Origin: Sneathiellales bacterium
Lineage (GTDB): Bacteria; Pseudomonadota; Alphaproteobacteria; JANQFL01
Direction of reading: 5' to 3'
Assembly (NCBI GenBank): GCA_028277845.1
Contig: JANQFL010000024.1
Coordinates: 1-64,000, forward strand
DNA: 64,000 nucleotides
In this document: piece after piece, positions 47,349 to 56,456 of the stretch
Position numbering within the stretch: position 1 is the first letter of the stretch
Layout of the letters: each line of letters starts with the position of its first letter
The notes under the pieces: model-generated
The model's database searches: none
Told to the model about the DNA's origin: nothing
The model's input: the letters and a program-made list of their open reading frames with translations, nothing else
Program-made: the position numbers and the translations under genes

Positions 47349-48560
47349 TCAAGTCATACTAATCAATTCGACCGACAAACCAGCGTCGTTCAAAGCTTGC
47401 TTTATCGTGTCGGCGTGCGCGCGGTCACGGGTTTCGATCAACACATCGAGTTCCGCACCTTTTGCCGGTACATCCAGCAACATGCGCTGATGGCGTACTT
47501 CGATAATGTTGCCGCCCTGATTGCCAATCAGGCTGGTGACCAAAGCAAGTTGTCCGGGAACGTCTGAAATGTTCATGCGGAAACGGACAATCCGGCCGTC
47601 GCGAACCAATCCGCGCATGATGACGGACGCCAGGAGGCGGGAATCGATGTTGCCGCCGGTGAGCACAAGCCCCACTCGCTTGCCCTGAAATCGTTCAGGA
47701 TAGGTCAGCAAGGTCGCCAGTCCGGCCGCACCAGCACCCTCGGCAACAGTTTTTTCGATCTCCAGGTACATGACGATAGCCTGTTCCAGGCTATCTTCCG
47801 TCACGGTCACGACGTCGTCGACCAACTGTTGCACGATGTCCAATGTCAACGCGCCGGGCCGTTTGACGGCGATGCCTTCGGCGATGGTCTGACCGCCCTT
47901 GAAATCGGTCCGCCCGGACAGCGCGTTGTACATGCACGGATACAGTTCGGCTTCGACCCCGATGAGGGTGATATCCGGTTTGATGGCCTTGGCAGCCACG
48001 GCACAACCTGCGATTAATCCACCGCCACCGACCGGCACGATCAGCGTTTCCAACCCGGGGTCGGCTTCCAACATCTCCAAGGCCACCGTGCCTTGACCCG
48101 CGATGATGTGCGCATCGTCATAAGGATGAACGAAGGTGAGGTCTTCTTTGTCTGCAATCTCATGGGCGCGGGCGTCGGCTTCCAATAGGGTCTCGCCGTC
48201 CAGAATGACGTTGGCGCCCAGATTGCGTGTATGCATCACTTTGACGTTGGGCGTGTGCTTCGGCATGACGATGGTTGCCGGGATGCCGAGCCGCTGAGCG
48301 TGATAGGCGACGCCCTGCGCGTGGTTGCCGGCCGACATGGCAATGACGCCACGAGCGCGCTCTTCATCCGTCAGGCTCAACAGCTTGATCAAAGCGCCCC
48401 GGTCTTTGAACGCACCTGTAAATTGAAGGTTTTCGAATTTGACGACCACTTCCGCGCCCGTGATCAGCGACAAGGTCTTTGAATATGCGCACGGGGTTTC
48501 GACGACGGCGCCCTTCAAGGCCTGCGCCGCAGACCGGATATCGTTGATGGTCACGGACAT
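47349..48560 (-). CDS. Threonine ammonia-lyase with ACT domain
   Basis: This PLP enzyme deaminates threonine (or serine) to 2-oxobutyrate. The Schiff-base lysine is K52 in TGAFKDRGALIK. The PLP-phosphate loop is VPVGGGGLIAG. Residues about 325-403 form an ACT domain (MNISDVPGQLALVTSLI), indicating allosteric control. The single ACT domain and 403-residue length match the short biosynthetic/catabolic type and not the long E. coli IlvA. It lies downstream of the penicillin acylase gene on the same strand. Confidence 0.88.
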   Translation of the reverse strand: MSVTINDIRSAAQALKGAVVETPCAYSKTLSLITGAEVVVKFENLQFTGAFKDRGALIKLLSLTDEERARGVIAMSAGNHAQGVAYHAQRLGIPATIVMPKHTPNVKVMHTRNLGANVILDGETLLEADARAHEIADKEDLTFVHPYDDAHIIAGQGTVALEMLEADPGLETLIVPVGGGGLIAGCAVAAKAIKPDITLIGVEAELYPCMYNALSGRTDFKGGQTIAEGIAVKRPGALTLDIVQQLVDDVVTVTEDSLEQAIVMYLEIEKTVAEGAGAAGLATLLTYPERFQGKRVGLVLTGGNIDSRLLASVIMRGLVRDGRIVRFRMNISDVPGQLALVTSLIGNQGGNIIEVRHQRMLLDVPAKGAELDVLIETRDRAHADTIKQALNDAGLSVELISMT

Positions 48561-48578
48561 GGTCGGTGCTCAGAAACT

Positions 48579-50972
48579 CTAATTAGCCGGGTTCAGCGTC
48601 AATGTCCCGATGGCGCCGGCCTTGTAGTCGGCTTCATTGGTGGTCATCGGGATATATTCGATGTTGCTCCAGGCATCGGCGAACGTGTCGTAGTAAGGCG
48701 ACAGGCGATTGCCCGATTGCCCAGTCGAATGAATGAACACCGATCTGTTCAAATCCGCCAAATCGTATATTGCCCTTAAGCTGGGTGCGTGAACGTTGGC
48801 ATAGGGCGTGTCCTTGTTGGAAATCGCGTGCCGGCCGACATTGACGGTAAACGTACCGCCGCTTGACGGCACTTTGATATCAAAGAGGTCACCCAACAAG
48901 GGCTGCCCCGTGAACGGCTTGTGGTCGCTATGCGCGAAATGCGCTTCCCCCCACCGCCATTTATCCATGTCCTCACCATAACGCTCGATCAAGTCCGCCA
49001 GTGCCGCTTCGAGGGACTTGGTCAGCTGATCGCCGCACGTCTCACGTCCACTGGTGGCGATATCGTCGCACCAACGGGACTGGCCGTTCACATCGCGCAA
49101 AACATTCTCCATGAACAGGGGACGCATGCCCCAATAGGCCGGGAACAATTCGGCGAGTTCATCGGCATAGACCGATTTCGTCAGTTCCCTGAACCAAGCC
49201 GCGAAAATCAGAGGTTCCGGACTGCCGGCATCCATGGTCCGGTTCCAGTCGCGCAATCTGGCGACCGCTTGCTCGGATTTCTGATCCGCCGGCGATACGT
49301 TCAGTAGAAGCGGGAGTAAATCATCCGCCATTTCCGACCGTACGTCGGCGTGCATGCGCTTGAAGCTGTCGACCGAGTGGGCGGCACGGTCGTTCATCAG
49401 TTCGGCAATACGCCTGGCGCGATAGGGCGCCGCCCAATCGAACGTGATGTGATGGGGATAGTTGTTGTCGACGATCTTGTGGTTGGCCGTGAGTATGACG
49501 CCGTTTTCGGGATTGAACGTTTGCGGCAGTTCCTCGAACGGAATGTAGCCGGTCCAGTCGTATTTGGCGTCCCAGCCCGGGACCGGCACCATGCCTTTCG
49601 CTTCGTTGTCGGCCCGGCGAATTGGAACCAGCCCCGGCGCGTAGTACCCGATGTTGCCCTCCACATCGGCATAAACCATGTTTTGCTGCGGTGAATGAAA
49701 ATACTGAATGGCGGAGACAAAATCCTGCCAATTGCCGGCGCCGTTGATCTTCGAAAGGGCGTTTGCGGACATGTCGTCCTTGAGCAGTGCTGTCCAGGCA
49801 AAGGCCAGAACATAGCCGTCGTCCATGGCTTCTCCGGACGCCTGATGGGCATCGGATATGACAGGACCGTGCCGGGTCGAACGAACCCGTAAGTTTATGG
49901 GATCACTGCCTTTTACCAGGATGGTTTCTTCACGGATCTCGAAGGGAAACGATCCGTTCGGAGCAATATAGTTGTCGGGATTGTCGGGATCGACCTTCTC
50001 TATGTAGAGATCCTGGCTATCCGGTTTGGTGTTGGTGAAGCCCCAGGCAATACGATCGGTGCGGCCGAGAATAATGCCCGGTACGCCGGGCAAGGAGGCG
50101 CCGATGACGTTGCCGGCCTTGCTCGACAAGTGTGCGAAATACCAGATCGCCGGAGCGGCCAGGCCCAGATGAGGGTCATTGCCCAGAAGCGGCTTGCCGG
50201 TCGCGGCCTGATCCCCGTGAACCACCCAGTTATTGGAACCCGTACCCTCCGGCAATGGTTCGGGGGAACCGGCCCACAGGCGCTCTACATCGAGCTTTTT
50301 GTAAATGCCGGCAAAGTCCGGCAATTGTTTTGGCTTGTCGCCGGGGTAGGGCGGATACAACTCGGCGATCTGTCGGTTGTTCAATCTCTTGCTCATCCGG
50401 AGCCTAAGGAGCTCGTCACGCCAGTTTCCGCTGAGATCCCAGGCCATCATTTTGATCCAGACAAGGCTATCCGCGGGCTTCCAGGGCTCCGGCGTCACGC
50501 CTAGGATAACGAATTCGGGCGGCAGCGGACCGTTTCGAGTGTCCAGGTACGCGTTCACGCCGGCGGCGTAGGCGTCGAACAATGCCTTGGTGTCCGGCAG
50601 CAGGTGGTCATAAGCGGTTTCGGCCGCCTTGTAGACACCGAGCGTGCGAAGAAATCGGTCCGTATTGACAGCTTTTTCCCCAAACATTTCAGACAAACGG
50701 CCGGCACCGATACGGCGGTTCATTTCCATTTGCCAAAGGCGGTCCTGGGCATGGGCAAATCCCAGGCCGAACGCGGTTTGCGCCGGGGTTTCGGCGACAA
50801 TGTGGGGAATGGCGTTGCGGTCCCGTATGATTTGGACCGGTTGCTCCAATCCGTTAACGGCAATCGAGCCGTCGATCTTGGGCAATGAGCCGCGCATCCA
50901 AACGTAACCGCCCCCGACAACCAGTCCGAGGACCACTATGAGTGCCACGACGATCCGCACTATCCACTTCAT
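48579..50972 (-). CDS. Penicillin acylase family Ntn hydrolase
   Basis: The 797-residue precursor has an N-terminal membrane or signal segment (MKWIVRIVVALIVVLGLVVG), an alpha region with GLGFAHAQDRLWQMEMNRR, and the self-processing site G245/S246 in PEGTGSNNWVVHG. The serine is the predicted N-terminal nucleophile of the beta chain. Later conserved stretches include GNDPHLGL and the asparagine-containing VILTANHKIVDNN. Members cleave penicillins, cephalosporins, acyl-homoserine lactones or other amides, and the sequence does not decide. It is probably periplasmic. Confidence 0.87.
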   Translation of the reverse strand: MKWIVRIVVALIVVLGLVVGGGYVWMRGSLPKIDGSIAVNGLEQPVQIIRDRNAIPHIVAETPAQTAFGLGFAHAQDRLWQMEMNRRIGAGRLSEMFGEKAVNTDRFLRTLGVYKAAETAYDHLLPDTKALFDAYAAGVNAYLDTRNGPLPPEFVILGVTPEPWKPADSLVWIKMMAWDLSGNWRDELLRLRMSKRLNNRQIAELYPPYPGDKPKQLPDFAGIYKKLDVERLWAGSPEPLPEGTGSNNWVVHGDQAATGKPLLGNDPHLGLAAPAIWYFAHLSSKAGNVIGASLPGVPGIILGRTDRIAWGFTNTKPDSQDLYIEKVDPDNPDNYIAPNGSFPFEIREETILVKGSDPINLRVRSTRHGPVISDAHQASGEAMDDGYVLAFAWTALLKDDMSANALSKINGAGNWQDFVSAIQYFHSPQQNMVYADVEGNIGYYAPGLVPIRRADNEAKGMVPVPGWDAKYDWTGYIPFEELPQTFNPENGVILTANHKIVDNNYPHHITFDWAAPYRARRIAELMNDRAAHSVDSFKRMHADVRSEMADDLLPLLLNVSPADQKSEQAVARLRDWNRTMDAGSPEPLIFAAWFRELTKSVYADELAELFPAYWGMRPLFMENVLRDVNGQSRWCDDIATSGRETCGDQLTKSLEAALADLIERYGEDMDKWRWGEAHFAHSDHKPFTGQPLLGDLFDIKVPSSGGTFTVNVGRHAISNKDTPYANVHAPSLRAIYDLADLNRSVFIHSTGQSGNRLSPYYDTFADAWSNIEYIPMTTNEADYKAGAIGTLTLNPAN

Positions 50973-51135
50973 GACAAATTGCCTGCCTGTAGTCCTGTTT
51001 TTTGCAATAGCGCTGGAAAACTGCGCCGATTACCACCATCAGGGGTTTTAGCGCGGGGGTGTGCGGTGTACAAGAGCAGACGCTTTCCGGGCGGTCTTCG
51101 CCATAATAAATACCATTTACAGTCGGGAGTTTCAG

Positions 51136-52017
51136 ATGGGCGCACAAGTCGCATTTATCGGACTGGGAAACATGGGCTATCCCATGGCCGGCCACCTACA
51201 GAACAACGGTCACAGCGTGACGGTGTACAACCGGACCACCGCCAAAGCCGAGGCCTGGGCGGCGGAATATGGCGGGGATTTCAAACCGACTCCGGCGGAA
51301 GCCGCGCAAGGGGCCGAAATCGTTTTCACCTGTGTCGGCAATGACGACGATCTGCGCAGTGTGGTTTTGGGCGATGCCGGCATTCTGGCAGGACTGGACG
51401 GCGGTGCCTTGATCGTGGACCACACGACGGCCTCGGCCGAGGTGGCGCGGGAGCTTTCGGCTCAGGCAAGTGAAAAAGGCGTTGGCTTCATTGACGCACC
51501 GGTTTCCGGCGGAGAGGAAGGCGCCAAAAAGGGCGTTCTCACGGTCATGTGCGGTGGCAGTGACGCCGATTTTGCCCGCGCCGAACCTGTTATTGCTTCG
51601 TTTGCGCGGTCGTGTCAGTGCCTCGGCCCGGTGGGGGCAGGACAATTGACGAAGATGGTCAACCAAATCTGTATCGCCGGCGTGGTTCAGGGACTGGCCG
51701 AGGGCATCAATTTCGCCCAACGATCCGGTCTGGACGCCCGCAAGGTGATTGAGGTGATCTCCAAAGGGGCGGCGCAGTCCTGGCAGATGGAGAACCGTTT
51801 TGAGACCATGATCGATGGCGCGTTTGAATTCGGCTTCGCGGTCGACTGGATGCGCAAGGACCTTGGGATTTGTCTGGACGAGGGGCGCCGGAACGGGGCA
51901 AGCCTGCCGTTGACCGCATTGGTCGATCAATATTATGGCGATTTGCAGAACCTGGGCGCCAACCGGTACGACACCTCGAGCCTGATCTATCGGCTAAGAG
52001 CACTGGACGGCAAGTAA
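51136..52017 (+). CDS. Beta-hydroxyacid dehydrogenase (3-hydroxyisobutyrate dehydrogenase family)
   Basis: The 293-residue NAD(P)-dependent enzyme starts with FIGLGNMGYPMAGHL and has the substrate motif FIDAPVSGGEEGAKKG and the catalytic lysine region GAGQLTKMVNQICI. GGGAG lies just upstream of ATG 51136; the frame is open to 51061. Possible substrates include 3-hydroxyisobutyrate, tartronate semialdehyde and glyoxylate-type acids. The gene stands alone. Confidence 0.88.
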   Translation: MGAQVAFIGLGNMGYPMAGHLQNNGHSVTVYNRTTAKAEAWAAEYGGDFKPTPAEAAQGAEIVFTCVGNDDDLRSVVLGDAGILAGLDGGALIVDHTTASAEVARELSAQASEKGVGFIDAPVSGGEEGAKKGVLTVMCGGSDADFARAEPVIASFARSCQCLGPVGAGQLTKMVNQICIAGVVQGLAEGINFAQRSGLDARKVIEVISKGAAQSWQMENRFETMIDGAFEFGFAVDWMRKDLGICLDEGRRNGASLPLTALVDQYYGDLQNLGANRYDTSSLIYRLRALDGK

Positions 52018-52088
52018 CAGGTATCGTATAGGCGGTGTGTCCCGGACACTAAACGACGGGGCCGTGATTATCCGCTACATGGATTGCT

Positions 52089-52838
52089 GTGGCATCTGAG
52101 GGGCAGAAATCTTCCGGACTGGGCTTGCTTCGGCTGTTCGTCGGGTCGCTGCGGGACTTGTCCCCCATCGTCATCGTCGTCGCGTTTTTTCAGCTGGCCG
52201 TGCTGCAGCAACCGTTGCCCAATCTCGAAAGTACTTTGGTCGGCGCATTTCTCGTCGTCCTCGGCCTGACACTGTTCATCCAAGGATTGGAAATGGGGCT
52301 GTTCCCCCTGGGGGAGGCCATGGCTGATGCCTTCGCCCGCAAAGGCAGCCTCTTGGCCTTGCTGGCGTTCGGTTTCTGCCTCGGATTCGGCACAACGGTC
52401 GCCGAGCCGGCGCTCATCGCCGTCGCCAAGGAAGCGTCCGTCGTCGCGGCCGAGGCCCGCGTCATTGACGACACCGACGACGCGCGCGCGTCCTACGCCC
52501 TCGGATTGCGATTGACGGTCGCCGTCGCCGTCGGTGTGGCACTCATTGTCGGCGTGTACCGCATCATCAAGGGCTGGCCCATCCACTATCTGATTATCGG
52601 CGGATATGTTCTGGTCGTCGTCATCACATTCTTCGCGCCGCCCGAGATCATCGGCATCGCCTATGATTCCGGCGGCGTGACGACGTCGACGGTGACGGTG
52701 CCCCTTGTGGCGGCGCTGGGCGTCGGTCTTGCCAGCGCCATCCGGGGGCGGAACCCCATGATTGACGGCTTCGGCCTGATCGCGTTCGCCAGCTTGACCC
52801 CGATGATCTTCGTCATGATCTACGGCATGGTGGTGTGA
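52089..52838 (+). CDS. DUF1538 membrane protein, subunit A
   Basis: The 249-residue protein has about seven hydrophobic segments. Conserved motifs are [38 protein letters not shown] and [21 protein letters not shown]. The Gly/Ser/Thr-rich breaks within helices look like those of ion or solute carriers. It starts at GTG 52089. It is paralogous to the next gene, and the pair is followed by PII-like and CBS regulators. The family has no established function, and a two-subunit transporter is my inference. Confidence 0.8.
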   Translation: MASEGQKSSGLGLLRLFVGSLRDLSPIVIVVAFFQLAVLQQPLPNLESTLVGAFLVVLGLTLFIQGLEMGLFPLGEAMADAFARKGSLLALLAFGFCLGFGTTVAEPALIAVAKEASVVAAEARVIDDTDDARASYALGLRLTVAVAVGVALIVGVYRIIKGWPIHYLIIGGYVLVVVITFFAPPEIIGIAYDSGGVTTSTVTVPLVAALGVGLASAIRGRNPMIDGFGLIAFASLTPMIFVMIYGMVV

Positions 52839-52842
52839 CGCC

Positions 52843-53619
52843 ATGGACTTGATCCTGCATATCGTCAACGGCTTCGCCTCGACCGTTTTGGATGTTGCGC
52901 CGATCGTGGCCATATTGCTGGCGTTTCAGTTCGTCGTTATTCGCCGGGCGCCGCCCAATCCGCACCGCATTGTCATCGGATTCGTCTATGTGGTCGTCGG
53001 CCTGACACTGTTCCTGGTCGGGCTCGAGGAGGCCTTGTTCCCCATTGGCGAGGCCATGGCGCTGCAATTGACCCACCCGGCGTTTATCGGCACCGACGCG
53101 ACCGGGAACTGGACCTTGTATTACTGGGTCTACATCTTTGCGTTTGCAGTCGGGTTTTCGGCCACCGTCGCGGAACCGGCATTGATCGCCGTATCCCTGA
53201 AAGCACAACAGATTTCGGGTGGCAGCCTCAGCGCGGTTGGGTTGCGCCTCGCCGTCGCCGTGGGGGTTGCCGTTGGGGTGTCCGTCGGCACGTTCCGCAT
53301 CGTGACCGGCACGCCGATTCATTATTACATCATGGCCGGATACTTGATCGTCATCATTCAAACCATGCGGGCGCCGCGGATGATCATTCCGCTGGCCTAT
53401 GATTCAGGTGGTGTGACGACGTCGACGGTGACCGTGCCGGTCGTTGCGGCATTGGGACTTGGGTTGGCGTCGACCATCCCGGGGCGCAGCCCGTTGATTG
53501 ACGGGTTTGGTCTCATAGCGTTTGCGAGCCTGTTTCCTATGATGTCGGTGATGGGATATGCCCAGGTGGCCGATTTCCTCAATCGCCGGTCTCAACTCAA
53601 AGATGCCAAGCTGGAGTGA
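52843..53619 (+). CDS. DUF1538 membrane protein, subunit B
   Basis: The 258-residue product repeats the architecture of the preceding protein, with matching motifs [18 protein letters not shown] and [19 protein letters not shown] and a final [14 protein letters not shown]. It carries an extra aromatic loop (DATGNWTLYYWVYIFAF) after the second helix. It starts four bases after its partner's stop and ends nine bases before the PII-like ATG. The two proteins probably form a heteromeric membrane complex. Confidence 0.8.
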   Translation: MDLILHIVNGFASTVLDVAPIVAILLAFQFVVIRRAPPNPHRIVIGFVYVVVGLTLFLVGLEEALFPIGEAMALQLTHPAFIGTDATGNWTLYYWVYIFAFAVGFSATVAEPALIAVSLKAQQISGGSLSAVGLRLAVAVGVAVGVSVGTFRIVTGTPIHYYIMAGYLIVIIQTMRAPRMIIPLAYDSGGVTTSTVTVPVVAALGLGLASTIPGRSPLIDGFGLIAFASLFPMMSVMGYAQVADFLNRRSQLKDAKLE

Positions 53620-53628
53620 GTGAGAACC

Positions 53629-53979
53629 ATGAACTTGAAACTGATCATGGCGTTGGTAAGCGACGAAAAAACGGAGGCGGTCCTTGAAGCCGCCCGAGAG
53701 GCCGGCGCGACCGGAGCCACGACGATCACCAGCGTGCGGGGGGAAGGACTCCGCCGGGAAAAAACCTTCCTGGGACTGGATCTTTCCGCGCAGCGGGATG
53801 TCTTGCTGTTTCTTGTGGCTTCGGAAAAAGCCAGGGAAATTCTGGAAACCATCGCGCAAGCCGGCCAGTTCGATTCGGAACCCGGCGCCGGCATCGCGTT
53901 TCAGATCGGTATTGAAGACACCGTCGGGCTGGGCACGCAGCTGAAGACCATCCTGCACGAAATCGAGGACGAGATATGA
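53629..53979 (+). CDS. PII-like signalling protein
   Basis: The 116-residue protein has a PII ferredoxin-like fold pattern, with MNLKLIMALVSDEKTEAVL at the start and GATTITSVRGEGLRREKTF leading into a T-loop-like stretch. It lacks the T-loop tyrosine that is uridylylated in GlnB/GlnK. It may therefore sense a nucleotide or small ligand without covalent modification. ATG 53629 is used in place of the frame start at 53620. Its stop overlaps the CBS gene start as ATGA. By position it probably regulates the DUF1538 pair, as GlnK regulates AmtB. Confidence 0.82.
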   Translation: MNLKLIMALVSDEKTEAVLEAAREAGATGATTITSVRGEGLRREKTFLGLDLSAQRDVLLFLVASEKAREILETIAQAGQFDSEPGAGIAFQIGIEDTVGLGTQLKTILHEIEDEI

Positions 53980-54377
53980 GCCAGCACACCTACATCAAGG
54001 TCGCGGAGGTCATGACCCCATCGGTCCATACCATCGAGCGGACGGCGACCGTGGCCGAGGCCATCGTTTCCATGCGCCAGCATGGCGTCAGCTCCCTTGC
54101 GGTTCAGAGGCGGGATGTCCATGACGAGTTTGGCCTATTGTCTGTGAGCGACATCGCACGCGAGGTTATCGCCCGGGATCGTGCGGCGGATCGTGTGAAC
54201 GTGTATGAAATCATGTCCAAGCCGGTCTTGACCGTCCACGAGGACATGGACATCAAGTATGCCGTGCGGCTGCTGGTTAAATTCGGCGTGTCCCGAGCGG
54301 TTGTCGTCGGACCCGATCGCGCCCCGGTCGGCATTGTGACCTTGCGGGACATGGTCTTGCGTCACGCGGCGGCTTGA
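53976..54377 (+). CDS. CBS-domain-pair protein
   Basis: The 133-residue protein consists of two CBS motifs (VAEVMTPSVHTIERTATVAE and YEIMSKPVLTVHEDMDIKY) and little else. Such Bateman modules bind adenosine nucleotides. It is the last gene of the four-gene operon and is coupled to the PII-like gene by an ATGA overlap. The likely job is to add energy-state sensing to the transporter, which is inference. It ends 20 bases before the convergent PaaK-like gene. Confidence 0.87.
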   Translation: MSQHTYIKVAEVMTPSVHTIERTATVAEAIVSMRQHGVSSLAVQRRDVHDEFGLLSVSDIAREVIARDRAADRVNVYEIMSKPVLTVHEDMDIKYAVRLLVKFGVSRAVVVGPDRAPVGIVTLRDMVLRHAAA

Positions 54378-54397
54378 CGGCGGCGTATCTCGGACGG

Positions 54398-55756
54398 TCA
54401 GGCCAACTTGGTCATGAAGTCTTCGTATTTCCCGCTGGCGCCTCTCGGGATGGCATCCACGTATTTAATCTCGATGGCCAGTTCGATCCCCAGGCTTTGC
54501 CGGACGTGATCTCTGATCTTCCGTTCGTGATCTTCGGTGACGTCACCGGCAGGGACGAGGTTGAGTTCCAGGTCGTGTTGAGTGAGTTGAATCATCTGCG
54601 CCTGCGTCACCGGCGCGATTTCCCGCAGTTTAGACAAGCCGACATGCGGCCAGACCCGGGATCCGTCGGGTAATACGAGCAAATTTCTTGTTCTTCCCAG
54701 TATTCTCCTCAGAACAGGAAGTCCCCGTCCGCAGGGGCAAGGATCGCCGACCTCGGCATAGTCGCCGATTTCATAGCGGATCAACGGATTGACGAAGTTG
54801 CTCAGCGTCGTCACAACGACACGTCCGATCTCGCCGGGACCGCATAATGTGCCGTCGTCCTTCAAGACCTCGACGATGAGAGATTCGGATTGGGCGTGAT
54901 AGTTCTCGGTTTCCGGGCATTGAACGGCAATCAAACCGGTTTCCTGGGCAGAGTAGCTGTCCGTCAGCGGAACGCCCCACTGTGATCGGCACAGGTCCCG
55001 CAAATCCGGGTCCAGCATTTCGCTGATGGTAATGACCTCCCGCAGTCCCTCGGGCGTACTGCCCAAGGACCGCGCATGTTCGATCAGGGCACGCAGGTTG
55101 GACGGGTGGGTGAGAAGATGATGGGGCTGGATTTTCTGCAGCCAGGCATATTGCACGTCGACTGGCTGCGTGATGCCGAAGGTGTAGGCGTCGCCTGACG
55201 GGTAGGCATAGGCCCAGGGCCCAGGCTTGTTCTCGCCGGTTTTTTCCTTCTGATGATCCCAGACCAGGCGGATGTTTGCCACGCGTGCCCTGTTGTCGCG
55301 TTTGTGCCAGAGGTGGAAGCGCATGTTGAGAGCGGAGCCCAGCAACCACGTGACGTAACTGGTTTTGACGGTCACCGGCCGCCCGGTCGATCCTGACGTG
55401 GTCACGCTACGAACCGGGTCATGGCCGTTTAATGGGCGCGGGCACTGCAATGTCTCTCCGGCTTCCTGAACCTGCGTACGGGTCAAGAGCGGCATCTCCT
55501 CGAGCGTTGTGTCGGCCGCAGTTCGGGAATCGGGGAACCGGTCACGATAGAACGGAACTTCGGTCTTCGCGTGTTTCAACAGTGCGGCGAACTGTAATTG
55601 CTGGCGCGCCGCGATTTGCTCGGAAGACAGCCATTGGCTGCTCATCAGTTGTTTGAGCAGCGCCAGCAAGGAGCTGTTGGCATCCGACGGCAATGCCGGC
55701 CAGCGCATCCCGGTGATCGAGGACAGGGGAGTTGTAACAGGAGGTCGGTCAGGCAT
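54398..55756 (-). CDS. PaaK/CapK-like adenylate-forming enzyme
   Basis: The 452-residue protein belongs to the phenylacetate-CoA ligase-like branch of the ANL superfamily. The ATP loop is SVTTSGSTGRPVTVKT, followed by TDSYSAQETGLIAVQCPE and a C-terminal subdomain (RTRNLLVLPDGSRVWPHVG). CapK-like proteins of this kind often act in polysaccharide or secondary-metabolite acyl activation rather than phenylacetate catabolism. No paa genes are nearby, so the substrate is open. The upstream 120 bases run to the DUF1127 terminator. Confidence 0.8.
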   Translation of the reverse strand: MPDRPPVTTPLSSITGMRWPALPSDANSSLLALLKQLMSSQWLSSEQIAARQQLQFAALLKHAKTEVPFYRDRFPDSRTAADTTLEEMPLLTRTQVQEAGETLQCPRPLNGHDPVRSVTTSGSTGRPVTVKTSYVTWLLGSALNMRFHLWHKRDNRARVANIRLVWDHQKEKTGENKPGPWAYAYPSGDAYTFGITQPVDVQYAWLQKIQPHHLLTHPSNLRALIEHARSLGSTPEGLREVITISEMLDPDLRDLCRSQWGVPLTDSYSAQETGLIAVQCPETENYHAQSESLIVEVLKDDGTLCGPGEIGRVVVTTLSNFVNPLIRYEIGDYAEVGDPCPCGRGLPVLRRILGRTRNLLVLPDGSRVWPHVGLSKLREIAPVTQAQMIQLTQHDLELNLVPAGDVTEDHERKIRDHVRQSLGIELAIEIKYVDAIPRGASGKYEDFMTKLA

Positions 55757-55867
55757 CCGTGGGCCGATTCAGGGATGAATATATTCCGTCGTCCGCACCC
55801 TAACATCGGGCGGTAAACGGAACCATAAACCGAGGCCGGGGGCGAGATGCCCGTTCGCGTGGATTAG

Positions 55868-55908
55868 GCCGGAAAAGCAAAAACCCCGGCCGCATGCGGC
55901 CGGGGTTT
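55868..55908 (-). terminator. Rho-independent terminator of the DUF1127 gene
   Basis: A perfect palindrome, AAACCCCGGCCGCA / TGCGGCCGGGGTTT at 55881-55908, is followed on the minus strand by TTTTTGCTTTTCC. This is a strong intrinsic terminator 26 bases after the DUF1127 stop codon. It separates that gene from the PaaK-like gene downstream. Confidence 0.92.
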
Positions 55909-55933
55909 GAGACTCGAAATCAGGTACGCGTAC

Positions 55934-56179
55934 TTACGGGCGATAGCCCGGAATGTGTGTCAGAAACAGCGGTGCCAGGCTCATACTGCGCTGGTAGATC
56001 CGCCGGGCCGGAGCCGCTTTGGCACGTTGCACGGCGATCCCGCGAGCGACGTTGTCGATATGATCGCGCGACAGACCGATGTCGAAAAGCTGTTCATCGC
56101 TCAGCGAGTTAAGCTCGCGCCGAGTGCGGCTAACTTCGAGAGAGCGTTGCAGACCTTGGAAAAGATCAAACATGGACAT
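55934..56179 (-). CDS. DUF1127 (YjiS-like) small protein
   Basis: The 81-residue protein carries the YjiS-like core RTRRELNSLSDEQLFDIGLS followed by RDHID, and has a longer tail than usual. GGGAG precedes ATG 56179; the upstream open frame to 56410 is rejected. Some alphaproteobacterial DUF1127 proteins bind RNA or affect phosphate and carbon metabolism. Its role here is unknown. With its own terminator it forms a single-gene unit. Confidence 0.88.
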   Translation of the reverse strand: MSMFDLFQGLQRSLEVSRTRRELNSLSDEQLFDIGLSRDHIDNVARGIAVQRAKAAPARRIYQRSMSLAPLFLTHIPGYRP

Positions 56180-56456
56180 GGTGGTTGCTCCCACAAAACT
56201 GGCCCGGACTACCGGTGCCTTCCGAGGCGTGAGATAATCCTGAACGTGACCCTCCACCAGCGTTGAAGCCACAATTCTGCTATGCAGGAATTGCATCCCG
56301 AAACGCCCGGAATTCTTAGGGTTTGTTAACCAATTCTGCGCGGGGATGAGGCCGGATTCACACCATTGTGAGAAAGTGTTGTCTGGTAATTCCGGCCTTC
56401 GTTCCGACATGATTCATTATGGAATAGGGGTGCGCGTCCGTAAAAGGGGCGAAGCA

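Noticed and set aside
52068-52913. 281-codon minus-strand open frame over the DUF1538 gene
   Set aside because: Asp/His/Gln-rich shadow of membrane-protein codons. The plus-strand frames have paralogous conserved motifs.
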